A DNA stretch of 64,000 nucleotides from Anaerolineae bacterium (GTDB lineage: Bacteria > Chloroflexota > Anaerolineae > Aggregatilineales > JAFGMM01): contig JAOSJO010000012.1 in NCBI GenBank assembly GCA_027494055.1, positions 124,001 through 188,000 on the forward strand. The letters are read 5' to 3'. Shown piece by piece: positions 53,555 through 64,000 of this stretch (its first letter is position 1; the number at the start of each line of letters is the position of its first letter). A model generated the notes under the pieces. It saw nothing but the letters and a program-made list of their open reading frames with translations. It searched no databases and had not been told where the DNA came from. The position numbers and the translations under genes are program-made.

Positions 53555-54346
53555 CGTAGACCGGCTGCCCATCCCACACAGCCGGGCGCGGCAGGTCGAG
53601 CAGGTGGGCAATGGTCGCAGCCGTGTCATAGATCATAACCGGCGTCTGGATGCGGTGGTTGCGCTTCACGCCGGGGCCGCTCAACACCCAGGGGATGGTC
53701 AGGTCCTCCGGCGCGCCGGCGGAGTGGTCGCGCTCATGGCCGCCGTGATCGGCCTGGACCAGCAGCGCGTAGCGCGCCCGCAGGCCCGCGCCGTCCAGCG
53801 CGGCGAGCACCCGCCCGATGGCCCGGTCGCCCTGTGCAATCGCCTCGCGGTACGGCGCGGACATCCACCCGTCCCTGTGCCCGATCTCGTCGATGTTGCC
53901 CATGTAGATCACGCACAGGTCAGGCTGCTCGGCGGCCAGGTATGCGGCGGCCATGTCCGCCACGACCGCGCCGGTTTCCTCGCCCGCCCCGTGACGGTAC
54001 GCGCGGAAATAGCTCAGGTTCAGGCTGCCGGGGGGTTCAGGTCGCGCAGCTCCTCCCAGTCGTAGAACATCGCCGTGTGCATCCCCGCCTGGCGCGCCAC
54101 CTCGACCACGCTGGGGTATAGCGCCGCCGTTGGGGCATAGACGTTCTCGGTGATGCCGTGCCTCTCCGGCGGGACGCCGCGAAACATGGACATGTGCGTC
54201 GGCAGGCTGATCGACGGCATGACTGACTGCGCGGCCCAGGTGTACGCGCCCACCTGCCGCAGCGCATCGATGTGCGGCGTGTCGGCCTGGGCAATGCCGT
54301 CCGGGCGACAGCCGTCAAGGATGATGAGAATGACCTTGCGGTTCAT
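53541..54346 (-). CDS. Type I phosphodiesterase/nucleotide pyrophosphatase (alkaline phosphatase superfamily), one frameshift ~54030
   Basis: MNRKVILIILDGCRPDGIAQADTPHIDAL; SLPTHMSMFRGVPPERHGI; YMGNIDEIGHRDGW; QADHGGHERDHS. Confidence 0.9.
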
Positions 54347-55143
54347 GGCTCCCTCTTTGCGGCAATGGTGACATACCAGTGATTGAGGTAAAGCGTGCCT
54401 TCGTGCTCGACCAGGTTGAACGCCTCGCGCTGCGCCGCGTCCAGCCCGTCGAGGAGGGCGCGTATCTGCGCCGCGTTCTCCGGCGACACGCCGTCCGTCA
54501 GCGAGGCGAGCGAGCGGTGCTTTGTGTACGGCTCGACCACCTCGACGGCAAAGCCGGCGGCCTCCAGCATCGCGCACCACACGCTGGGCCGGTACTGGCA
54601 CACGTGCGACTCATCGTGGTACCAGTCGAGCCTGTTCATGGTCGCGTCAACGAAGTCGTCCTCCGGCACCGCTCCGGTCGTCGATCACGAGCCGGCCGCC
54701 CGGCGCGAGCACGCGCCGCATCTCGCGCAGCGCCCGCTCGATGTCGGCGAAGTGGTGCGGCGCACGCCGGGAGGTGACGACGCCAAAGAACGGTCCGCGA
54801 ACGGCAGGTGGTGCGCGTCGGCGCGGCACAGGCGCACGTTCCCGACGCCCCGCGCGCGCGCCAACGCCCGCGCCTCGCCCAGCATCTCCGGCGTGATGTC
54901 CGTGGCGACGACGGCGCGCACGTGCGGCGCGAGCGCAAGCGCGGTGTGCCCCGTCCCGGTCGCAATGTCGAGCGCGGCCCAGCTCGGCTGCGGGCCAGCC
55001 AGCGCCACCACGCGGGCGAGCACCTCCGGGTCGGCGTGGCACGCACTCGTGGTGTAGAACGCGGCGCGCGCGCCAAAGACTGCGCGCGCCTTCTTCCCCT
55101 CTTCCCTCACGCTGCCTCCATGTAAGCTTTCGCGCGGTGGCAC
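54343..55143 (-). CDS. Class I SAM-dependent methyltransferase, frameshifted (start codon uncertain)
   Basis: WAALDIATGTGHTALALAPHVRAVVATDITPEMLGEARALA; MRRVLAPGGRLVIDDRS. Confidence 0.85.
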
Positions 55144-55219
55144 AGGGATGCCGCCGCGACAGGATGCGCCGTATTATACCCCGGCGCGTGCGCGCGGGGC
55201 GGCCCACAGTGGTCAACAG

Positions 55220-55290
55220 GAGCACAGCGCGCTGTGTTCCTGCCAACCGCCATATCTGGCGGTAGGGGCGACCGGCGGGTCGCCCCTACG
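55220..55290. repeat. Triple-hairpin intergenic repeat, copy 1
   Basis: GAGCACAGCGCGCTGTGTTC + CCGCCATATCTGGCGG + TAGGGGCGACC-GGC-GGGTCGCCCCTA. Confidence 0.85.
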
Positions 55291-55391
55291 ACCCTGGCAG
55301 CCAAGGTATTGGTCCATGCCGTGACTTTGCGAAGAGATTGCCAAGATGATTTGGCAAGATCCATCAGCCGCGGGGCTAGAAAGGGGGGGTA

Positions 55392-56566
55392 TCACTCAGG
55401 GCTTGCCGGCGCCATGCAGGCTTCCGGGTCTACGGGGACAGTGAAGACAATCGCCGCGCCGCCCTCCGGGCCTTCCATTGCCCAGATGTCGCCGCCCTGC
55501 TCCTGGACCACGAGGCGGCAGAACGCCAGCCCCAGGCCGGCGGTTCCCCGCCCCCGCAGCGAGGGCCAGTGCGCCTGGACGTATTTCTCGAAGACGCGCG
55601 CGCGCATCTCAGGGGGGATGCCAGGGCCGGCATCCGTCACCGACACCTCGACCTGCTCCCCCTTCAGGCACGCCGCCAGCCGAATGCGGCCCCCTTCTGG
55701 CGTATAGCGTATGGCGTTGTCCAGCAGGTTGACCAGCACACGCTGGAGCGCCGTCGCATCCGCGAGGACGAGCGGGATATCCCAGTCTATTGCGGTCTCA
55801 AGCGTCAGGTTGGCCTCGCGCGCCAGCACTTCCATGATCTCGCACGCCTTGGCCGCAACATCGTGCAGCGACACCGCGCTGAGGTTGAGCGCCATCCGGC
55901 CATGTTTCAGCTTCTTCACGTCCAGCATCGACTCGATCAACTGCATCATCGTCGCGGCAGCACCCTTCGCCTCTTGCAGCACAGCTTGTAGCTCGTGCGC
56001 GCTGGTGCCATCTTCAAGCATGGCCTGCATCAGGTACAGGCTGCCCAGGATCGAGTTCAGCGGGCTGCGGAGGTCGTGCACGATCATGTCGAGGATTTCG
56101 GAACGCATCGCATCGCGCGCGACGCCTTCCGTCACGTCGCGCAGCATCACGAACCACCCCGCGCGCGCGCCGCGCGCCCCTGGAGCGGGAAGACTGACAT
56201 CTGGTAGTGCCGCCGCTGGCCGGCCACCACCGGGTCGAAATGCCGGTGCACGGCCTCCAGCGGATCGCGCTTCAGGTCATCAAGCAGGGTCCGAATCGCG
56301 GCAGGGCGCAGCCCAATCCGCTCCAGCGCGCCCAGCCGCATCAGGTCGATGAGCAGGCGGCGGAATGACCGCCCCAGGTAGGGCGCCAACCTGACGCCAA
56401 GCAGGTCGTCGGCAGTCGCGTTGGATACGGCCAGGTTGCCCGCCCGGTCGAACGCGCATACCCCAACCGGCGACGCATCGACGACCGCCTTCCGTTGTTC
56501 GCGCTCGGCGCGGAACATCTCGACGAGACGGCGCTCTCCAGTCCTGTCGCGCGCGGCCAAGCCCAT
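55392..56566 (-). CDS. PAS-domain sensor histidine kinase, one frameshift ~56150
   Basis: MIVHDLRSPLNSILGSLYLMQ (H box); LVNLLDNAIRYTPEGG (N box); VTDAGPGIPPE; GLGLAFCRLVV. Confidence 0.95.
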
Positions 56567-56721
56567 TCTCTTTCTCTCCGTCGCCGGCCGTGTACCTTCG
56601 CAGAGGGCACGGGTACAATGGCCGTATGTGCAGGAGATTGCAGAAAGCCTCCTTCACAATTTAACACATTGGTCCTTCTAAGACAATGGAACCTTAAGGC
56701 TATTCGCTGGGTGCGCCGGGG

Positions 56722-57546
56722 TTATTGGAGATGGGGCGACAGCGCGCGCGTCAACGCGGCCCACTCGTCAAGGCTCAGCGTCTCCGCGCGCCGCCGAGGG
56801 TCGATGCTGGCCTCCGCCAGTGCGTTGACCGTCGTCGCCGCGTCCAGCGCCAACCCGTGAGCGAGCGCGTTCTTGAGCTGCTTGCGGCGCTGGCTGAAGC
56901 CGGCCCGCACCACCTGGAAGAACCGCGCCTCATCAGCGACCGGCACGGGCGGCGTGTCGTGCATGTCGATACACACCACTGCTGAATCGACGCCCGGCGC
57001 AGGCCAGAACGCGCCCGCCTTGATGCGGTGGCAGATGCGCGGCGCGCCGTAGAATTGCACGCTGACGGCAAGCAGGCTCATGTCGCCCGGCGTCGCGACA
57101 AGCCGCTCGGCCACCTCGCGCTGCACCGTGACCGTCATGTGCGTCGGGCGCGGCGGCGCTTCCAACAGGTGACGCAACACCGCGCTGGTGATGTAGTACG
57201 GCAGGTTGGCGACAACCTTGAACGGCGCGCCCTGGAGGAGGCGCGCCAGGTCCACGTCGAGGATGTCGGCCAGAATCAGCTCGACGTTGGGGTAATCCGC
57301 CAGCTCGTGGCGCAGGATCGGGATGAGGCGCGCGTCAACTTCCACCGCGATGACCCGACGCGCCGCCTCCGCCAGGTAGCGGGTGAGCGTCCCCGTGCCC
57401 GGCCCAATCTCCAAGACCACGTCGTCCGGGCCAAGCGCCGCCAACCCGGCGATGTGCGCGAGCAGGCCGGGGTCGGAGATGAAATTCTGCCCCAGGTCGC
57501 GCCTGGGGCTGATCTCGAAGCGTTCGAGCAGTTGCCGGGGGTTCAT
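56722..57546 (-). CDS. rsmA: 16S rRNA dimethyladenosine transferase
   Basis: RRDLGQNFISDPGLLAHIAGLAALGPDDVVLEIGPGTGTLTRYLAE; VANLPYYITSAVLRHLLE. Confidence 0.95.
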   Translation of the reverse strand: MNPRQLLERFEISPRRDLGQNFISDPGLLAHIAGLAALGPDDVVLEIGPGTGTLTRYLAEAARRVIAVEVDARLIPILRHELADYPNVELILADILDVDLARLLQGAPFKVVANLPYYITSAVLRHLLEAPPRPTHMTVTVQREVAERLVATPGDMSLLAVSVQFYGAPRICHRIKAGAFWPAPGVDSAVVCIDMHDTPPVPVADEARFFQVVRAGFSQRRKQLKNALAHGLALDAATTVNALAEASIDPRRRAETLSLDEWAALTRALSPHLQ

Positions 57547-57644
57547 GTTCTGTGTCACGTGGGACAGCGCCAACGGTTGGCGCAGAAAAGAAAAAGCGGT
57601 CGTGCACCTCCCGTCGAACCACGGACAGCCGACTTAACGCGACC

Positions 57645-57755
57645 AGCTTGCTCCGGTCAGGCGACCCTGCGGCACCCGGAATGGCCCCCTTATGGCTGCT
57701 TCCTTCCGGACCTGACCAGGTTCGAGGGTTCCCGCCGCGCAGGACCCAACCATCA
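57645..57755 (-). ncRNA. ffs: Bacterial small signal recognition particle RNA (4.5S-like)
   Basis: Reverse strand contains GGTCAGGTCCGGAAGGAAGCAGCCA, the SRP domain IV consensus, inside paired CCTGCGCGGC...GCCGCAGG. Ends approximate. Confidence 0.9.
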
Positions 57756-57878
57756 TCGCCGCTCAGCCGCGCCAGGAGCAGCGTCCTATGGCCCTCGGGG
57801 AGGAGTTCAACCCCTTTATAGCGGATTGCGGGTTCAGGGCACCGCTAGCTCCCCGTCTAGCACGACCGCCCAACAATG

Positions 57879-59501
57879 TTAACGCCCGGTTGAGACATTG
57901 TCAAAGCGTGCGCCCGCCGGCGCGTTCGCGACGCAGCCCGGCGTGGTGGGCGGCTGCGCCAGCACCCAGCCGCGCACGTTCGTGCTCAGGCGCCGCCCCT
58001 CGAAATAGGCGAAGACGTTCACCGCAACGAGGTGCAACCCTGGCTCAAGGTCCCCGGTCCACACAAAGACCTCGACCTGATCGCCGTTTGTGACCACGTT
58101 CTTCGAGACCGCCGCCGTCGGCAGCCCCGGACCCTGCGCCGGCTGCACCACCGCCTCGAACGCGACCGGGTAGCCCTCGTTGACCACCTTGAAAGTGCCG
58201 ATGGACACCTCAACCGGGCAGTAGGCCTCAACCGACTCGGTCATGTCGGTCGTGCGCGCGCCGAGCACGGGGCGGTACTCGCTGTAGCGCCGCGCGGCGG
58301 CGGCGAACCGCTCGTAGATCACCGTCGGCCGGCCGTCGGGGTACAGGATGCCAAACCAGCGCATCTGGCTGCAACGCGGCTCGTAGCTTTCCTCGTAGAG
58401 CTGCCAGTCCAGGTTCCAGAGGAACATCGGCCCCACCCAGGGCCAGTGCTCATCTGCATACTGGAGCGCACGCACCGTGTAATCGGCTACGACGCTGCCG
58501 GGGAACTGCAACCACTCGAACCCCTGGAAGCCCGGCTCCCCATCGCAATCGATGCCATCCTCTTTGGGCGTGCGCAGCCATCCAAACTCGGTGATCCAGA
58601 TCTGCCGGTCGTCCAGCCCGTAGGCCTCGAGCAACTCTCGCACGCGCTCGGTGCGCCGGAACACCAGCTCGTGCGCGTTCGGGTCAACCTCAGGCGGCTG
58701 GTTGTAGCCATAGGGGTGGTAGCCAAAGGCGTCGAAATAGGCGCCCGCGCCGGCGGAAAGCATCTCATTGGCGAAGATGAGGTCATTCATCGCGCCGCCG
58801 TCCGCCGTGTTGAGCGTCGGCGCGAGGCCGCCTGAGACCACGATCATGCCGGGCGCAACCGCCTTGATCGCCTCGTAGGCGATGCGCAGCATCTGCGCGA
58901 ACTGCTGCGGATTCGGCCCTGACGGCCACTCGCTGATCAGGTTCGGCTCGTTGCCCACCTCAATGGCGTCGCCACCCATCCGCGCGACCTCGCGCGCCCG
59001 GTCCATAACCTCGCGCCGGAAGGTATCCAGGTCGGTGCGCGGGCGGATGTCCATCCGGTAGAGCGTGCGCATACCGGGGTAGTCATCCAACTGGGGCACG
59101 TCATAGAGCTTGACCCAGTCCACCCGCAGGCGGCTGACCACGTCGTAGGTCACGCGCGAGTGTGGCCCGATATTGACGCCGTAGCCCAGGTGCGCCGGCG
59201 GCAGGTCCGGCTCGCCGGGCGTGGGCGACACCGACGGCGAAGGGATCACGAACGGCGTCGGCGATGCCGGCCGGCCGAACAGCGGCGTGGGTGTCGCCGT
59301 GAGCACGAATGGACCGCCAGAGGGCGGGGCACCAGTGGGCGTGGCCGGCGGGGGCGTCGGCGGAGAGGGTCGCGGCTCCTGCGCTCGCGCCGCCGGCGTC
59401 CGCGCCGACATCGCGCCCAGCAGCACGAACGCGCCAAGCGCCGCGAACAGCAACAGGGAAGACGATATGCCTGCGGCCCGCCCCAGGGTTCCGAACGCCA
59501 C
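57879..59501 (-). CDS. Secreted cellulase-like/GH-A clan glycoside hydrolase-like protein
   Basis: Signal/anchor plus Pro/Thr-rich linker; GDAIEVGNEPNLISEWPSGPNPQQFAQML and IWITEFGWLRTP (candidate acid/base and nucleophile Glu). Confidence 0.7.
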   Translation of the reverse strand: MAFGTLGRAAGISSSLLLFAALGAFVLLGAMSARTPAARAQEPRPSPPTPPPATPTGAPPSGGPFVLTATPTPLFGRPASPTPFVIPSPSVSPTPGEPDLPPAHLGYGVNIGPHSRVTYDVVSRLRVDWVKLYDVPQLDDYPGMRTLYRMDIRPRTDLDTFRREVMDRAREVARMGGDAIEVGNEPNLISEWPSGPNPQQFAQMLRIAYEAIKAVAPGMIVVSGGLAPTLNTADGGAMNDLIFANEMLSAGAGAYFDAFGYHPYGYNQPPEVDPNAHELVFRRTERVRELLEAYGLDDRQIWITEFGWLRTPKEDGIDCDGEPGFQGFEWLQFPGSVVADYTVRALQYADEHWPWVGPMFLWNLDWQLYEESYEPRCSQMRWFGILYPDGRPTVIYERFAAAARRYSEYRPVLGARTTDMTESVEAYCPVEVSIGTFKVVNEGYPVAFEAVVQPAQGPGLPTAAVSKNVVTNGDQVEVFVWTGDLEPGLHLVAVNVFAYFEGRRLSTNVRGWVLAQPPTTPGCVANAPAGARFDNVSTGR

Positions 59502-59518
59502 ACCGCATTCGCTGCGTC

Positions 59519-61502
59519 CTACTCGGCCTTGAGTTCCGCCGCCACCCGGCCCATCTCGGTCACGTCATAGCCGGGCAGCGCCGCCACCGCCGCGCGAAAT
59601 TCCGGGTCCTCCAGCAGCGCCAGCAAGGGCTTGAGCAGGTCGCTCGCGTAGTGCTCCGCCGGGATGACCAGGTCGTAGCGCTCGTGCGCCACCGACACGA
59701 AGTCCAGCTCCAGCGCGCGCGCCGCCGCCAGGACGCCCAGCCCGCAGTCCGCCGCGCCGCTGGCGACTGCCGCCGCGACCGCCAGGTGCGTATACTCCTC
59801 GCGCGCGTAGCCCTGCACTTGCTCCGGGGCGATGCCGCGCTGCGCAAGCGCGTGGTCGAGCAGCAGGCGGGTGCCCGCGCCGCGCTGCCGGTTGACGAAG
59901 CGCACGTCGCTGCGCGCCAGGTCCGCAATGTCGCTGATCCCCTTCGGGTTGCCGCGCGGCACCATCAAGCCCTGCTCGCGCCCGACCAGCGTCACCAGGA
60001 CGACAGGCCGGCCCGGCAGGTACTCGCGCACATACGGGACGTTGTACGCGCCGCTCTCCGGGTGGAGGAGGTGCGCGCCGGCGAGGTGCGCCTGCCCGCG
60101 CCGGAGGGCGATCAGCCCGCCGAGGCTGCCCACGTTGGCCGATGCAAGCCGCATACCCGGCGCGCGCGCCGCGAGGAACTGCGACAGCAGGTCAAGCGTC
60201 AGGTCGTGGCTGCCGATGGCGACGATGGTGCGCGCGATGTCGTCCGGGTGGCGGTAGAGTTCGACCGTCACCGTATCGCCCGCGTCGTGCCCTTCGGACA
60301 GGCGCGGGATGCGCACAATGCCATCCGCGCGCACCAGCGACGTGATAACGCCGGCCCCGCGCGCGAGCGGCGTCGCGATGGTCTGCCCGCTCACCTGGCC
60401 GACGGTCACGCGCATGAACTCGTCATCGCCGGTCGGCGAGAGCACCTTGCGGCTCAGCGTCGCCGTCATGGTCGGGCGGCGCTCCACCGGGCGGCCCAGC
60501 CACCGCACCAGGAGCGGCGCGACGAAGATTTCACCGGTCAGCGCCGCCGACACCGGGATAGCCCGGCACGCCGATCACGGGCGTCTTGCGCCCCTCGACA
60601 TCGAGCATCCCCATCACCACCGGGGTGGCCGGGGCGCACCGCCACGCCATGCACCAGCAATTCACCCAGGCCGCCCACCACCTGCGCGGTGTAATCCTCC
60701 GTCCCCGCCGACGAGCCGGCGTTGATGAGCACCAGGTCGTGCGCGCGGGCGGCCTCGGCGGTCGCGGCGCGGATCTGCGCCAGCGCGTCGGGAACGATGG
60801 GCCACCGCGTCGCCTCCCCGCCCCATGCCTCGATCTGCGCCGCCAGCACCAGGCTGTTCGACTCGACGATCTTCCCCGGTGGGGGCGGCGCGCCGGCCGG
60901 GACCAGCTCGCTCCCTGTCGGGATGATCGCGACGCGCGGCCGGCGGCGCACGCTGACCTCATGGTGGCCGCTGCTGGCGAGCGCGCCGAGGTCAACCGGG
61001 CGCAGCACGTGGTTCGCCGGCAGAACCAGCTCCGGTCGCGACCATATCCTCGCCCATCGGCCGGACGTGCTGCCACGGCGTGACGGGGCGCGCGGATCGC
61101 CAGCGCGCCGCCCTCAACCGGCTGCACCTGCTCGATCATGATCACCGCGTCGGCCCACGGCGGGAGCGGGTGGCCGGTGTTCACCGCAAGCGCGGGTCGC
61201 TCCACCGCGTCCGGCGCATCGTCGCGCCCAATCGCGTTGAGCGTTACCGGCTGCGTCTCGGTCGCGCCGAGCGTGTCGGCGGCGCGAACTGCGTAGCCGT
61301 CCATGGCGGCGGCGTGGTAGTGCGGCGCGCTGACCGCTGCCCATACCGGCTCGGCGGTCACGCGGCCCCGCGCCTCGTGGAGCGGCACAACCTCGCCGGG
61401 GAGAGGTTGCCACAAGCCGGCGGCCTCCAGCGCCCCGGTAAAGCGCGCCCATGCCTGCTCAAGTGGGATGTCTTTGAGGTAGATCTGCCTGTCGTCGCCC
61501 AT
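59519..61502 (-). CDS. MoeA2: molybdopterin molybdenumtransferase with C-terminal PBP-like domain, frameshifts
   Basis: MGDDRQIYLKDIPLEQAWARF; AMDGYAVRAADT; IIPTGSELV; C-term RGNPKGISDIADLARSDVRFVNRQRGAGTRLLLDHAL. Confidence 0.85.
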
Positions 61503-61522
61503 CGCCCGCCCATTCACTGCGC

Positions 61523-62756
61523 TCAAAACAGCAACACCCTCCACCTGCGCGCCCGCGCGCAAGCCGGTCGCGTCCATCGGCACGCGGATCAACCCATCGG
61601 CGCGCACGAGCAGGTAGATCAGGTTGCTCTTGCCGAAGATCGGCTCCGCCCAGAGTGCGCCCTCCGCGTCGTAACGCAGGCGCGCCGGCACATAGTCCTC
61701 ACGCCCGGCGACGCTCGGCACGTTCGTCGCCAGCTTCGCCGGGAGCGGCGGCTTCTCGCGCCACGCCGCCCCCTGCAACCGCAGCACCATCGGCGCGCCA
61801 AACAGGCTGAAGACCACCATCGCGCTGACCGGGTTGCCCGGCAGCCCCATCACCGGCTTGCCATCTACCACGCCCAGGAGCGTGGGCTTGCCCGGCTTCA
61901 GCGCCACCCCGTGCACCAGCACGCCGGGCGCGCCCAGGTCGTTGAACGCGTCTGCGGTGATGTCCCGCACCGAGACCGAACTCCCTGCCGAGAGCACCAC
62001 CATGTCGGCCTGGTCGAGCGCCTCGGCGGCGCGCGCCCGCAACGTATCGAAGTCGTCCGCGATGACGCCAAACAGGCGGGGGACGCCGCCCACCGCGCGC
62101 ACCTGCGCCGCGACGGTGTACGAGTTGATGTCGCGGACCTGCCCCGGCTTGAGCGCAGCGTCAGGCGGGATCACCTCGTCGCCGGTCGAGAGGATTGCCA
62201 CGACGGGCCGCCGCGCCACCCTGACCTGAGTGATACCGAGCGCCAGCAGCCCGCCGACGTCCTGCGCGCGCAGCACGTGGCCGGCCGGCAACACCTCGTC
62301 GCCCGGCTTGATGTCCTCACCGACCTGGATCACGTTCTCGCCGGCCGCCACCGCGCGGACGACCTCGATCTCGCCGTCTCCGGCCGGCTGCGTGTTTTCG
62401 ACCATCACCGCCGCGTCCGCGCCCGGCGGGATTGCGCCCCCGGTGTGCACAATGGCCGCCTGCCCACGTCCGACCTGCACCGCCGGCATCTGCCCCATCG
62501 GCACTTCACCGACCACGCGCAGGTAGGCCGGCAGCGCCGAGGTTGCGCCATGCGTGTCCGCGCCGCGCACCGCGTAGCCGTCGACGGTGCTGCGCGCGAA
62601 GGCCGGCAGCGCCTCCGGGCTGCGCAGCCGCTCGGCGGTCACGCGCCCCAGTGCATCAGCAGTCTCGACTGTCTCCACATCAACGGCCGGCGTCAGCGCC
62701 TCGAACCAGCGCGCGCGCGCCTCCGCAATGGCTGTCAGGGTAAAGAATTCCGGCAT
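61523..62756 (-). CDS. moeA: MoeA1: molybdopterin molybdenumtransferase
   Basis: FARSTVDGYAVRGADTHG; VAILSTGDEVIPPDAALKPGQVRDINSY; LSAGSSVSVRD; GLPGNPVSAMVVF. Confidence 0.9.
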
Positions 62757-62912
62757 CGCATACCTTGCTCAAACTCAACATATCTGCGTTCTAACATAGT
62801 TATACTGGATTGTGGCGCAAATGGCGTAATCCACGCCCCTTGCCTGGCCCCAGTCCTGTCCCTGGCCCCCGCAAACCGGGTAGCATCCCGAATGGTTGGA
62901 ACTATCCTGCAA

Positions 62913-62984
62913 GAGCACAGCGTGCTGTGTTCCTACCAACCGCCATATCTGGCGGTAGGGGCGACCCGGCGGGTCGCCCCTACG
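62913..62984. repeat. Triple-hairpin intergenic repeat, copy 2
   Basis: Near-identical to 55220-55290. Confidence 0.85.
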
Positions 62985-63086
62985 CCCTGTACATCTCAAG
63001 GTTAATGACGGGCGCATACCCATGCCGTGATTCTGTGAAGACATTACCAGGGCAAGATGTCAAAATGCTTTCGTCGTCGGGGGAAG

Positions 63087-63791
63087 TCAGCCCTGCGCCA
63101 GCTGGTAGCCGACGCCCGGTTCGCTGATGATGTAGGTCGGTGCGCCAGGGTTAGGTTCCAGCTTGCGGCGCAGCCGCCAGACCACCGCGCGCAGGATGGG
63201 CACATCCTCGCAGTATTCCTTCCCCCATACCTGGTCCAGCAGGTGTGCGTGGCTGAGGACGCGGTTGGGGTGCCGTGCGAACTCAACCAGCAGCCGGTAT
63301 TCCGTCGGCGTGAGGTGAACGCCTTTGCTGCCCATGAAGACTTCCCGGCGCGCGAAGTCGATGCGCAGATCGCGGTTGCGGTATACGGCGCTGCCGGGGG
63401 CGCTGTCCTTCTCCGGGACCGGGCGGGCGCGCCGCAGCACGGCCTCAATCCGCGCCTGAAGCTCGCGGCTGCCAAACGGCTTCGTCAGGTAGTCGTCCGC
63501 GCCCATGCGTAGACCGCGTACCTTGTCGTCCTCGTTGTCGTTGGCAGTCAGGATGATGACCGGAACGTCGGAGAAGGTGCGCACCTCTTCCAGCACCGCG
63601 TACCCGTCCTTGCCCGGTATCCCCAGGTCAAGCAGGATCAGGTCAGGGCAATGGTGGGCGACCTGTTCCAGCGCCTGCAGGCCATCCTCGGCGGTGACCA
63701 CCGCATAGCCCCCAGTTGCAGGTTGGCGCTGAGGAAGCGAAGCAGCCGCACTTCATCGTCCACCGCCAGGATCACAGGGTTTTCGCGCATG
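63087..63791 (-). CDS. OmpR/PhoB-family response regulator, one frameshift ~63700
   Basis: VILAVDDEVRLLRFL; LILLDLGIPGKDGYAVLEEV; VIILTANDNEDDKVRGLRMGADDYLTKPF; wHTH LTPTEYRLLVEFARHPNRVLSHAHLLDQVWG. Confidence 0.95.
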
Positions 63792-64000
63792 GCTCCTCGA
63801 TCATCTCTTTTACCACCTGGACCAGCTCGCCGGCGCTGATCGGCTTCACCAGCACGCGCGCGACGCCCAGGGCGCGCGCCTGTTCCTTGATCTCCGGGTC
63901 CGCCGACGCCGTAATAATCGCAACGACGAAGTCGCGGCGCGCGATCTGGTCCTTCAGGCATTCCAGCACGTCCCAACCGCTGAAGCGGGGCATCGCGAGG
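63772..64000 (-). CDS. Response-regulator receiver domain protein, truncated by window edge
   Basis: MPRFSGWDVLECLKDQIARRDFVVAIITASADPEIKEQARALGVARVLVKPISAGELVQVVKEM. Confidence 0.85.
   Translation of the reverse strand, partial: LAMPRFSGWDVLECLKDQIARRDFVVAIITASADPEIKEQARALGVARVLVKPISAGELVQVVKEMIEEPCAKTL

Noticed and set aside
52256-53638. + strand 460-aa ORF
   Set aside because: Arg/Gln-rich shadow of the MFS gene on the minus strand.
61080-63005. + strand 641-aa ORF
   Set aside because: Arg/His-rich shadow of moeA1/moeA2.
1-64000. CRISPR arrays, tRNA/rRNA genes, integrase or transposase genes
   Set aside because: No regularly spaced repeats, recognisable tRNA T-arm contexts, rRNA sequence or integrase/transposase motifs were seen by eye. 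A tRNAscan/Infernal run would be needed to exclude tRNAs formally.

Overview
The window is high-GC bacterial chromosome, probably Chloroflexota/Anaerolineae-like (inferred only from gene content and style). It is dense with ABC transporters and catabolic genes. In order: (i) ~0.1-19 kb, a LacI-regulated catabolic island: M24 peptidase/creatinase-like protein, URO-D-like methyltransferase, two non-pyrrolysine MttB-family methyltransferases, a complete Dpp/Opp-type ABC transporter, a GATase1-like protein, MmgE/PrpD, a GH4-like protein, a class III aminotransferase and an SDR. (ii) ~19-22 kb, a permuted RHS/YD-repeat locus with a putative C-terminal effector and a small downstream ORF. (iii) 22-32 kb, a second Opp-type transporter, a Ugp-type sugar transporter and a HAD phosphatase. 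(iv) 32.8-33.4 kb, a peroxiredoxin with an in-frame TGA exactly at the peroxidatic cysteine, followed by a SECIS-like hairpin; this is a candidate selenoprotein and the strongest finding. (v) 34.5-41.5 kb, a metallocluster/redox island: Mrp, NifX-like proteins, MinD-ferredoxin ATPases, Trx-VKOR, and a CooT/CooC pair. (vi) 44-49 kb, a BMP-type nucleoside transporter whose permease carries an inserted soluble domain. (vii) ~49.2-51.3 kb, an AT-richer broken UvrD-like helicase. (viii) 51-64 kb, metabolic genes, two-component genes, rsmA, SRP RNA and tandem moeA. Many genes are broken by single-nucleotide indels at G/C homopolymers, including the ABC signature motifs. I read most of these as sequencing error, so apparent fusions and pseudogenes need caution.
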